This document shows positions 35,213 through 47,799 of a stretch of 64,000 bases of DNA, piece after piece. Source of the DNA: Xestospongia muta (Eukaryota; Porifera; Demospongiae; Haplosclerida; Petrosiidae); the NCBI GenBank assembly GCA_963693285.1, contig OY848924.1, positions 1,044,144 to 1,108,143 of the forward strand, written 5' to 3'. Under the pieces are notes generated by a model, which was not told the DNA's origin, did no database searches, and worked only from the letters and a program-made list of their open reading frames with translations. Made by a program: the position numbers and the translations under genes. How positions within the stretch are numbered: the first letter of the stretch is position 1; every line of letters begins with the position of its first letter.

Positions 35213-38200
35213 ATGGAATTTGCTGATGCAAGAAAAGACAGTCTTGTTAAAGATCGAGTTGATTCACCAGAAGGTCAAGCTGGCATAGCCATAAGCAGTA
35301 ATTCTCCATCGGTAGAAAATGGCCATGCAAGACAGGAGGATACCAGTATCTCTGTGGAAGACACCGAGCTGGAGAACGAGACTGCAATAGCTGCTGAAGA
35401 GGCAATTGAACAGACCAGTGACGCTACTGTCGTCTCAGAGCCTGTGGATACACTCGATATGCTTGACTCAAAGGTAAGAGTGGGCTGATCTTGTATATCA
35501 GTGTGGTTACTGGTAAAGGTAACACTATAATAACTAAATGACTTTAATTTTAGTTTATCTTTGTTTTTTATCTTTTATATTATAGAAACCAGTGGTTCAT
35601 ACAACTTTGTGCAATGGTGCTATGAACAATACAATTACTGTATCCAGTAATGGTACAATGAGCAGTATTAACAATGCTAGCACAATCCATAAAAGAACAG
35701 GCATTAAGGTAGCATATTCTTAAACTATAAAAGGCATATTGGATGTCTGTGAACTTAACTAATGACAGATTTAGTTATGCAATCAGTGTTGTAAAGGAAG
35801 CCATTGACAATTCTATTATGTAATATCTTTGAAATGTGCATCATTGTAAGTGATACCTGACACATGTGTAATGGAATTTGCTTGTGTGCAATCACATCTT
35901 TTTATAGCGAAATATAGTAAATAATAAATGGGTTCTCTATACAATGTTTGAACAATACATTAATTGATAATGAATTAACTAGGGAGTAGTAATGTTTTGT
36001 TTTTATAGTTTCATATTTCTACAGAATCTTCTTTATGGCTTCTTCATTCAATTAGACTAATTCACTGCATACTATATATAGTAGACTAATTCACTGCATA
36101 CTATATATAGTTTATTAACATTCTATACAATACTTAATTAATAGTTTATTACTTAAGATTATATATCATCCCAATTTATTAATAATTTGTTATACTTTTC
36201 AGCAAATGCGTTCGACTCCATACACTAAGACCACACCCTCCAATTCAACCTCCTCATCCTCAAGCTATCCCGTAATGGGATATCAATTATTACCAATTGT
36301 TCCTCAGCAGCTCTTCTTCCCAGTTGTAAGTAACCCCATAATTAATTGTTAAATTAAAATTTTTATCTAAATGATCTGTAATTAATTATTAATTACAATT
36401 TTTATAGAAAACCCAGTAACCAATTGTTTATATTAATTTGTATGTAAATAACCCTTTTGATTAATTGTTACATGTAATTACAATTTTATACATAAAACCC
36501 AGTTACCAATTGTTAATTTTAATTTCTCACAAGTGACCCTGTTGTAACATTGATAAGATACTGGATTTTAACTTACTGATTTTATAGTTCTAATAACTTT
36601 CACACTCCTAACTACCATAAGTAACCTGAGTGTGAACAGCTGTGCCTATAAATAACACCTTGCTGTCAATGCAATATTGTCACATGTTCTATGATGTGCC
36701 TTGTGACCTTAGATGTGCTATATAGATATATATTTTGTGTATATGTGTGTATATATATATACATATATATAATATACTATATATGTGTGTATCATTCCTT
36801 GCTTAATGTCGTTGACAGTTTGCTACAACACAACATGTTAGTCAAGTGTGTTTGCAGGTTCATTGATCATGTTACTGTAAACTAATACTTGTTAGAATAG
36901 ACACACCAATGTTTTGTAAATAGTCTATATTTCAAACCGTTCCTATCTTTTACTGTGTATGCCTGTAGTATATCAACCAATTACTGTACTGTTGTAATGT
37001 TACTGAAAGATTGTTATAATCTCACTGTATAGTAAAGTAGGACTTCTGAAACTTTGCATCCAACTATTTTCTTTGTCTTTCGATCCAGACTTGCCTGTTC
37101 CACTGTAGTTGACTCTAAGGTGTTATAGTAAATGTAGCCTGTGTACGTTCCCTTTACAATGTCGCTGGTGTTAGGCATTGTGTGAATTCACCAGACAGGG
37201 ACAATGATTTATGAATTATTTATTAGTAAAGGTTACTCATTTGTTGATTGAGTCTACTTGTTTCTTAAGGTGTTGATGGAGGTGTTGATATTGTTGTTAA
37301 TATTGTGACTTAATTGTTAAATACTTAGAATGTTGTGATAATTAAAGTAGTGATATGGAATATTACCACCTCTCTTCTCTCTCTCTTCTCACTCTCTTGT
37401 AGAGTTATCTTCCCCAGCAGACCTCACAAATCTCTAAAAATCAGCGATATCCACTTGATGAACCTATTCTTAGCTCTACCAATCTTTATATACGAGGACT
37501 TCCAGAAACCTGTACAGATGAAGACCTCACAAACATGTGTATACAGTAAGTACTAACACTGAACATACTCAATACTATATATATTTCCTGTTTCATACAT
37601 TGTATATTACACAACATGTACTGGAAAGTCAATTGTGTAATTTAACCAACCACTCTATAGAGAACAATGTCCTTAGTATAAAGGTGTCCTCAATATTGAG
37701 GCTGTATAGTACACTTAAGTATCAGTATGGAACTAACCTAAATAGTATTGGTAAATTTGTGTCTCCTAAATAAGTTCCACTGCTTCAATCTGAAATTAAC
37801 AGATCTGGAGAATCTCTGTGTATATATGACTAATGACAAATTTAAGTAGTAAATGTAATTAGTGGAATGATGATTGTCTGATACGTTAACTGTTAAATGA
37901 CAAGTCCTTTTAAGGTCAGCCTTCTGTCCCATTGCATCCTTTAGATATGGCAAGATTGTCAGTACCAAAGCCATTCTTGATAAGAAGACTACATTATGTA
38001 AAGGTAGGTTATTAGTCGTAAGGTAATTGCAGATAAGTATGTGTTAAATAATTAAATATTGACACTAAAAATACGATCTCTCTAAATAATGAATAAAATA
38101 ATCAAGAATTAGATGCTTATTGTTAAGAATTCATATTATGATTTTTGAAATTAATACTTTCTCTATCCTCCCTTCCTCCTTCCCAGGGTATGGATTTGTA

Positions 38201-41200
38201 GACTTCCAGAATCCTCAAGATGCACAAAAAGCATTAGACACTCTTCAATCACAAGGAGTAATGGTCCAATTTGCCAGAGTGAGTCAATTAACATAATTAT
38301 GTGTGGGTGGGACAGACAACTACCCCCTCCCCCCTTAGACATCTGATACATCCTATTTTCCTTTACTTAACTAAAGCGTTGAGTTGCCTTTACTAAAAAG
38401 GATTAAAATGTCATTCAATCCATGCAGTTCTATTGGTTCAAGTATTCTCAAGAGATTATTCCATAAGCACTCATGTATTCTTAGGCGACCTTTGACATCA
38501 CTCTCTCATAGCATTTTTTAAGTTCATGGATAGCATTTTTTAAGTTCATGTGCTGTTCTTTGTATAGCTTCACTTGTTAATGAAGTTTATGAATGCAACT
38601 CTATTGGTACAGTTGTTTAAATATTTGCTGTAAATCAATTTTGGAATTAGCTGCTATAGATATTTAAAATTTTTTGTTTCCCCAGTGTTGTTACTATGGT
38701 AGTACTTTTTATAATTGAAACTCTAAGTCAATGTTAATTCGACTTTGAAAGCAAGTTTATTGCTATGTTTTGTATTAACTTGTATCTTTAATCATGCCAA
38801 ATATCTAGTAATATTTGAAAACAAATTAGTATTGTTGGACTACAGGGTAATTATATACATGTAGGTTAATATTTTTTGTTCAGCTGGTTTGTCTGTAGTT
38901 GCATTAGTCCCTCCCTTCTTTTAACATCTTTGCATTGTGAATAACCATACTCGTTTATAACTCTGTCTCCTTGTGTATAGCCTTTAACAGGACAATGTAT
39001 TGTTTTTATATCCATTTATCTCTCTACTGCTATATTCTGAAGCTCTTTTTAATTCTTTGTTATGTAATGTTACTTAGGAAATTGTCCTTAGTGTAGAAAT
39101 ATTGAGGTTATATAATACACTAAAGTATTAGTATGGGACTAGAACAAGTGTCCTCAATATAGAGGTTATATAATACACTAAAGTATTAGTATGGGACTAG
39201 AACAAGTGTCCTCAATATAGAGGTTGTATAATACACTAAAGTATTAGTATGGGACTAGAACGAGAATTCTGCATATAGAGGGGTTCTTAATTCAGAGTGC
39301 CTTGACTGTAATCAAACTTAAATCCTCTTCTAGTATGTAGTATGAAAGATAGATTATAGTAGGATTTAGAGCTTACTAAACGCTAATAGACAATATGATG
39401 TAAATTGTGTCACTGCATATTTGGGGCAGCTATGTGATACTTATGTCACTTTGTATGTGTGTGTGTGTGTGTGTGCGTGTGTGTATATAATGTATCTATG
39501 TATGTATGTATGTGTATGTATATTATTATATGTATGTATATAATGTAATGACTTTATTCCTTTGTGAAGTATAGATATATACTGTAGTTGTTAGACCTTA
39601 AAAGATTTTGTCCTTTCTTGAAAAGAGCATTGAAATAACAATAGTTGTATTTGAAATTATCTATAAATATTTACTGTTGACTTACACAGTTCATCTGTAC
39701 TAAGGTAACGTCCCCTAATTCAGTACTTTTATAATACATCTTAAAGTGATGTATAGTACTTCCTTTCTCGACCCTTATCTGTTTTTTAAATATCTTAAGG
39801 CAAACACTTTGTATGAAAGTCGGCTCTTCTTGAAAATAACTGCTTTTTGACCTCAATGGTTGTACATGCTATGAATTTTGTAATGTGGTTTATCTGTCAG
39901 AGCAATGAACGCTATCTTTTGAGAAGTTGGTCAAGTGTTTTCACAATTGCTCTTCTATGTCCATCCCAGTGGTTTAAGTGTTCATTATAGAACCTCAAAG
40001 AACACTATTTCTATACACACATTTGATATAGTGTAACCTTTAATACACTGTACTTTCTTATGTTAGTTTTGTTAAGAGATCTTTTGATAAGTTTAGGTTC
40101 TAATTATTAAATGTTACTTTTCTCTAACAACTTACAAATATACTAAAGCCACTTTTATTAGTGAAATATTCCTCAACTGTGTTCTATAGCTTGGTATAAA
40201 GTGGTTCTACTTACAGCCACTTTAGTAGCTATTAAGATAAGTGTTGGTATGTTAGGAATGTTTAGTAATAAGAGTTTAAGGAGGCTAGTCTATACGAGAT
40301 GTAGTGTACTATAATGCATACGTGATGTATTGACGTCATAGTTGTGATTTGGGTCATGTTAGTGTGCGACTACACTTGAGTGGTTTGATACAAAAGTAGC
40401 TTGTTCGTTGTTTCGTTGTTATGTTTTGTGACATTGTAGATGGGAAGTCTTTGTGTGTAAGTTACATGGGCAGATGTATGACTGTCTTTTTTAATTGACT
40501 GTTGTTGCTTAAGCAACAAGTGATTATAGAATGTGTGTAGTACATAATGTTAATGTTAATGTTTTAATCTCTTCATACATTTTATGACTTCTCCCTCTCC
40601 CCCCCTCTCCCATCCTCTCTCTCTCTTTCTCTAGCTTCAAGAACAAGACCCAACCAATCTGTATTTATCAAATCTACCAAAAACATTTTCAGAAAAGGTA
40701 CATATATGTAACATAGAAACTGTCCTTAACATAGAGGTTATATAATACATTAAAGTATTAGTATGGGACTACAACAAGTGGCCTCAATATAGTGGTTGTA
40801 TAATAAACTAAAGAAGAGATACTGAAAGCTCTTAACAGTGGACATTAGAAACAAGAACAAGTGTCCTCAATATAGAGGTTGTATAATACACTAAAGTATT
40901 AGTATGGGACTAGAACAAGTGTCCTCAATATAGTGGTTGTATAATACACTAAAGTATTAGTATGGGACTAGAACAAGTGTCCTCAATATAGTGTTTGTAT
41001 AATACACTAAAGCATTAGTATGGGACTAGAACAATGTCCTGAATATAGAGGTTGTGTAATACACTAAAGTATTAGTATTGGACTAGAACAAGTGTCCTCA
41101 ATATAGAGGTTGTATAATACACTAAAGTATTAGTATGAGATGATTCAAATCGTGTGAACGTGTGCTGGTATGAAATAGTTAAAATGACTGCACATGTTAT

Positions 41201-44200
41201 GAACAGTAATTAAATTAAGCCAGTAACTAATGTAATAATGGTGTCTGTACACATGTTCAGTTATAAACTTTTAATTAAATTTCTTTTATTAGTTATTGTA
41301 TCTCCTGACAATGCTTGTTGTTGCTGACATAATGCGTGATTATGCAAGCATAATCTTTACTAGTCTCAGCATTATATGACTCATTAGCAAATTGCATCAT
41401 GTCGTGCAAGATCATAGAATTTAGTCTGTCTTGTGTAAGATAGCTATATATTGTGAAATTACACTTGGTCATAAATTGCATTGATTATAGGGACATCCTC
41501 TTTTTATTAACTAACTGGCATTATCCTTATAGTGACTTGTCAGGTTTTTTATACAGTGAATCATTGTTTAGACATAATTGAAGGGACATCCTCTTTTTAT
41601 TAACTAACTGACATCATCTCTTATGGTGACTTGTCCTTTTAGAAGTCTTTCATACAGTGAATCATTGTTTAGACATAATTGAAGGGACATCCTCTTGTTA
41701 TTAACTAACTGTCATCCCTTATACTGACTTGTCAGTTTTTTATACAGTGAATCATTGTTTAGACATAATTGAAGGGACATCCTCTTTTTATTGTTAACTA
41801 AAATATACACAACTCAGGAGAGGCATCCTATAATAGAAATATACTATAAGAAAATTCCATAGTTACAGCAATTTAATTTGTATAGTCCTTTGTGTAAAAC
41901 ACAGTGTATGCATTGTAAGTTTATTAAGTAATTACATTCTACAACTTTCTTAACTTTCAAAGAAAGCATCTACTATTGTGAATTGTTATATTATGCCTTT
42001 ATGTGCTATTGTCTGCATATTAGTTCAATAAATACTTTTATCTTAGCTTTGATCTCAAGGCATTGTTCACTGCACGTCATGTCTGTGTTTATATACATGT
42101 GAGGATCTAATGGATAGTTCAATGCTATCATTAGTCATACTTGACATATTTTGTTAATAAGACATGTCCAGGTGTCCTAGTGGGGCTTTTAAGAAAATTA
42201 TAAATGTATTTTTTATTGATCTATTAGTATCCATGTACATATTTGCATGTAAGTATATAGACAATAAATTATGTGACTTTATTAGTAAATATCTTGTTTA
42301 TAATGGGATGTCATAATTATGTTTACATTATGAAGTAATTAGGTATATTCTTAGTGACTACATTCTATAACTCTATTTGTGCACGTACTCCCATCCTAAC
42401 CTTGCCCCTATTATTAAACCCAAAAATTATTGATTTTCTCTCTATTATATACAGCATTTGGAGCAAATATTATCACCATTTGGGACAATCATTTCCACTC
42501 GGATACTGAGAGAAGCTAATGGTTACAGCCGAGGTGTAGGCTTTGTCAGGTAAAGGGTAAAACCCTGTCATTATAGTAAATTAGCAGTGATATACATGTA
42601 CAAGGATTGATTTAATAAATAGTTTCATTTAGTACAATTGTCTTTAACTAGGTAGTATTTAGTAATATATTTAATGTATAAGAAAGAATATAGGAGAAGT
42701 GATATTCATGTATCACTATGTCCTCTATAATATATTAAAAGTACTTATATTTTTATGATGTATTTTCTGTTCAACAGATTAGACAGTCAAGAACACTGTG
42801 AGAAAGCAATTGATGGTCTAAATGGAACACTATTACCAGGTATGTATCAATATATGTACACATGTATTGTTAATTATATGTATTGATGAAGGGAGGGAGG
42901 TGTATTGACGTGTTATTTACAATGTATTACGTACTATTCTTTTGTAGGGGCTACTGAGCCTCTCAATATCAAGTTTGCTGACAGTGGTAGTTACAGAAAA
43001 AAGACTAGCACAGGTATAATGTAACATTATACTAGGAAGTAGTTACATAGTACTTTTTAATATAATTTTCTCAACTTCCTGGTTCTTGATTGAATGTCCT
43101 TGCTATATCAGATTGTTAAAGTTACATTGTATATCTTTAGCATGCATGCAGACACGTAACACACACACACACACACACACACACGTTCATATAACAATAT
43201 TCATGACTTTGTAAGGTCATGTGAATGTTTTTATGAAGTGAAATGGAGGCATACAGGAAAGCAATGAAACAAATACACAATAGTCAAATCTTTACAAGTT
43301 AATATATTGTGTATTAATAGTTGTGTCTGTCGTATATAGGTCAGTACAAGGATCCAACGTTTCCTGATGTCTTCTCATCAGGTCCAGGTTTGTGGAAAGA
43401 CTATGTTATTCCTCCAGATGTAAGTCAGATACACACATCTATTATTAGTGAGTACGATTATTATGAAACTCTTCAGATCATATAAAACTGATTGATCTAT
43501 CTATAGCTAAATTGCCAAAACCATAGTGTCTATATTTATGGATTTAGTTTGGCATAAATATATCAACTATGACCATTATGCTCTTTATTATAAACTCCAT
43601 GTTAGGTTACATTATGCTTTGTGTTATAATTTCTATATTATGGGCTAAATGAAAACTTTATTTGTATTAGGCTCTTGTGTCTTACCACCTTATTTCTCTA
43701 GTCCTTTTTAACAAATATTTTATGATTTTTCTTATACCAACCCAATGTAGTGATTACTCTATGTTATAACACTGGAGGAATATTGGTGTGATAATATGTG
43801 TGTCTTTGTGGTTAGTAATTGTTTGGATTTGTAGAATGTGGGTGTTTGGGCAACAGTTTTCCCCTTCAGTGTGGTCTTTGATAAATATATTCATAAAGTT
43901 AGAAAATAGGTTGGATGTCCTGTTCCCTACTGTGGTAATGATTGAGTGTATTCATATGTTGAGTGATAAAACCACTGTTGGTATGAGAGGTGTGTCAAAA
44001 AGTGTAAAGTTTATCCTCTAGCCTGCCCTTTGTGATCTTAGTCTTTTAAGGTTAGTCCCATGTCCAAACCTTTTTTTAACTTGAGGTGACTATAATTGGT
44101 TGTCATGCAAACTGTCAAACCAACCTGTTGCATGAATGGAGTTGCTGGATGAGATTATCATGGGATTTTTGTATATCATTGTCATTTTTGATGGTATACT

Positions 44201-46672
44201 TGATTGACGTCTCAGGTTTGGATAATGGAGATTGGAGTTTTGAGTTTCTGGTCTTAGGAATGAACAGCAAAATTGAAGTGGAATGAATTCAGTTTCTGTC
44301 TAATTTAGTAGCCTGTGGGTTGCCTTGTTTAATTTGAATGAGCACATTTTACAGTTATTTAAACAACCACTTGATCAAAGCATTGTACATGGAATGATGT
44401 AATATTTTCACATGGAAAGAAATAACGACTTTCCTATAGAACAACTAGTTACTGTCTTATTTGAGAACATAGCACATGTTATAATTATGTATTAAAAGTT
44501 TAATGTCTCTTCTCTTTCTCACAGTATGTATATGATGTACCTCCTATTTTACCTCATAATGGGTAAGTGTTCAATCACAACTTCACACACACCCTAACAC
44601 CTTGTTTACACTATACTAATAAGTGTAATGACTTACTTTATAAGTTTAGGAAGTGGTTTTACAACATCTTATGTTCACAAGATAATTTAGAATGTAAACA
44701 CAACAAATTACAATAGTAACAAATTGTAGTATGATAATAAAGACAATGGTAGATTACTCTAATACTTTTTAAGATTGATCAGTCTCCTCTTAATTTATTG
44801 ATCACAATTAGCTCGTTATAATTTATCGGTCTTTTCTTAATTTATTGATCACAATTAGCTCGTTATAATTTATCGGTCTTCCCTTAATTTATTGATCACA
44901 ATTAGCTCGTTATAATTTATTGGTCTTCCCTTAATTTATTGATCACAATTAGCTCGTTATAATTTATTGGTCTTCCCTTAATTTATTGATCACAATTAGC
45001 TCGTTATAATTTATCGGTCTTCCCTTAATTTATTAATTATAGTTAGCTCATAATAAATTGTTTGCACACAGCAATATAATAAAATGATGACAAAGGTACA
45101 ATAAAGAAGTCTGCCATGCTTCTTGTACTAGTGCTAAGGTAGAGTTTACTGGACATTTATGTATAGTTTTACTGCTTGGCTTGTGTAATTGTTTTGAGCC
45201 ACATGACTTGTCTGTGTATTGTTATCTTTGTTGTCATTATTTAATTCTATTGTTTTTGAACCTTTCAAGTTTGACAAATGAATAAAAAATTAACATTTAT
45301 TACAAATTTACTACAACTTCAGCTATAAAATTTTAAGAGGATTATAAATTTTCTAACAGGATTCATATATCTATGTCTTTTTCACTTTCTATTTCAGACA
45401 TAATTCTTCAAGACTACTTCATCAACAAATTTTAAGTGGCTCTTCTCCAGTAAGTCATACTATAAATATTGTACACTTGTACATAGTGTGTTGTTGATAT
45501 CAATTCTGATTTATACATCAAATCAGAAAAAGGGTATTTTTGTAAGTGTTGAGATATGCTTTAAGAATCAAGCCAAAGGGTCTTCTAGAGCCTTCTCCAG
45601 TTTGTGTTATATGATGTTGCACTTCAATTTATTGTAGTCATTGGACAATTAATAATAAAATAGAATATCATTTTATGATGTGGCAGGAGATAGTGGTTAT
45701 CTGAAAGACCTTAGCATGTGATGAGGTATAGCTAGTTTCCTTGTGCAGCTAAGCCTCTCATGAAGAACAGAAGTCCTCCAATTCAGGATGGTTGTTGTTA
45801 GTCACTTTAGTTCATTCTATACTAAAGATTGTTTCTGAAGTATCAAACTTATATATATATTTTCATTAGTTTTTCAATCAATATTATTACAATTCTCTGT
45901 AAATAATATTCTGGTGTTCCCATTCCAGTATCTTCATCCTTCATCACAAGTATCAGGGTATCAAGTTCAAGGTGGTGGTACAACTACTGGAACTTGGCCT
46001 AACTCTTACTATATAACTCCTGGAGTAAGTCATATATAGTTATTACAGTGTATGTTGTTGCACTGAGTGTAGCATTAGAACAATATTATTTACAAGAAGC
46101 ATTATATATATATTGTGTATTGCACATGAGTATAATAGTATTGTTCAGAGAATATGAGTCTGTTTTACTTTCTAATGTACTTGTTTATGCCAAATGCCTG
46201 TTTGTGTTAATTTAGCAGCTTGAATCTCATTTAAGTTTGTGAGTTCCACTTCATTTTATCAGATTTAATGAGAACAAAAATACTGATCATTGTCACTTTT
46301 ACTAGATAGAATAAAAGTCATTAACTCATAGAGTAACATATATTATACTGGCAAAATAAAGAGACTTATTAATGTGATCTTACTTTCTCACCACAGAACT
46401 CAGCTCTCGGCAATTCCCATGCTACTAATGGAGGTGAAAACCTTCATACTTTAGCCTCACATATGAGTCAACTCCAAATCTCTTCTGCATCAACTAATGG
46501 AGGAACTACTTACACAGCACAACCTCATAATCATCAGTACACTCTCCCCAGTGGATCAGCTGCTGGGACACACTCAGCCCCACCCATTCCCACTCATACT
46601 GCTCATTTCACTCAACAGCCTCCTGGATGGACTATATCACCTACTACCCATTATATTCCTCAGGTAATATAA
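35213..46672 (+). CDS. RBMS: RBMS-type single-strand nucleic-acid-binding protein with two RRMs
   Basis: Fifteen exons join in frame to 542 residues: 35213-35473, 35586-35708, 36203-36325, 37403-37545, 37945-38003, 38187-38278, 40635-40697, 42455-42549, 42778-42839, 42948-43013, 43340-43419, 44525-44562, 45398-45449, 45929-46024 and 46397-46672. RRM1 (about 196-268) has [21 protein letters not shown] and KGYGFVDF. RRM2 (about 274-355) has [20 protein letters not shown] and RGVGFVRL, then PTEPL-like EPLNIKFAD. The linker QEQDPTNLY between them is diagnostic of the RBMS1/2/3 (MSSP) family, whose members bind A/U-rich RNA or single-stranded DNA. The N-terminus is acidic and Ser-rich; the C-terminus is Gly/Ser/Thr/Pro/His-rich and low-complexity. 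The terminal CAG|GTAATA could be a stop two codons on, or a donor to an unseen last exon. Confidence 0.9.
38279..40634. other. Long RBMS intron between RRM1 and RRM2
   Basis: Contains a 58-bp minisatellite array, a (TG)n/(TATG)n run near 39454-39530, and a pyrimidine-rich tract before the acceptor. No nested gene recognised. Confidence 0.6.
39085..39295 (+). repeat. 58-bp minisatellite array (3-4 copies)
   Basis: Forward units in the RBMS intron. A single degenerate unit of the same family sits at about 37672-37735 in an earlier RBMS intron. Confidence 0.92.
40715..41140 (+). repeat. 58-bp minisatellite array (about 7 copies)
   Basis: Forward units starting about 20 bp after an RBMS donor, interrupted near 40815-40855 by unrelated sequence. 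Confidence 0.92.
41489..41795. repeat. 90-100-bp tandem repeat (3-4 copies)
   Basis: Units begin AGGGACATCCTCTTTTTATT and end GAATCATTGTTTAGACATAA. They are spaced about 93, 101 and 90 bp apart, in an RBMS intron. Confidence 0.88.
43420..44524. other. RBMS intron with no recognised feature
   Basis: AT-rich; open frames at 43788-44286 lack coding character or family resemblance. Confidence 0.55.
44775..45055. repeat. 47-bp tandem repeat (about 6 copies)
   Basis: Units of TTATTGATCACAATTAGCTC plus GTTATAATTTATCGGTCTTC, with period 47, in an RBMS intron. Confidence 0.92.
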
Positions 46673-46947
46673 TGCACTTAAAATCTATTGAATTAAGTTT
46701 ATATATACAATATCTGTGAAGTTATATTGAAGAGTTTGAAAGTAATTGTGTAATGAATGCCATTGTGTATTGAAATCAAAAATTAATTCTATAAAATATA
46801 TGTAGTATGGCAACTTGAACTGAAAGCAATTAGATGCAATTGGTTATTATAATAGATCGAAAGTGGCCTTGTTATGGAGCATCTTTGGCTCCAATGTTTA
46901 CGAATGTGTGTCCTTGTGGAAGTAATTTGTGTATGGTGTTATATTAA

Positions 46948-47117
<170 letters not shown>

Positions 47118-47120
47118 GCA

Positions 47121-47538
47121 TTCTTGAAGATACATCTGCTTTAACAATGAATCTCAGAATTAATATCGTACATACTTAATTCAAGTCTTCAGACAAATGT
47201 GGTCCAATATTAACTTAAAAACCTGCTAAATTCAATCTTGTGACACTCATACTGGCATCTCAAGACTCAGACTATTGTACATACTGACCAACCTACACTT
47301 TAATACTACATATAATGCAATATATAGTTATAGTTTTAATAGTTAGTAATATCACATCACCCTCCCATCAATACATGTATATGCTCTCTGTCCACTACCA
47401 CTTCAAATGTGTCAGAGATACATGTACATTTATGCAGAAATCACTTCATTTTTAGTTTTGTCAAATAGGATCTTAATATTGTTAATAATAACACACACAC
47501 TGTAACTGTCATGTTTATTTCTGTAACACACACTCTTA
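47121..47538 (+). repeat. 418-bp direct repeat, copy 1
   Basis: Nearly identical over 418 bp, without indels, to 51947-52364. I count only about seven substitutions. It lies upstream of the Roco-like pseudogene, and the partner lies upstream of the second copy. It is therefore best read as the shared 5' flank of a tandem duplication unit. Confidence 0.9.
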
Positions 47539-47799
47539 CAATACATAATTTGTTATGAGATGATACTCTTCTTTGAGTACACTATCTTCTTTTTCAACAG
47601 TTCTTACATGATATGGACATTTTTCTTTCTTGCTTTTGTTTCAGTCATTGTTGTTACAAACTTATGTTAAAAGAAAGGGAGGATTATATATAGCAATTAT
47701 TAAATAGAGTAATACTAAAAGAGGTGTTCCTGAAACAGTTGCCTAACTAGCTGCATCTTTTTAAGGTGGGTACTAGCCACACCTATCACTAAGGCAGAG

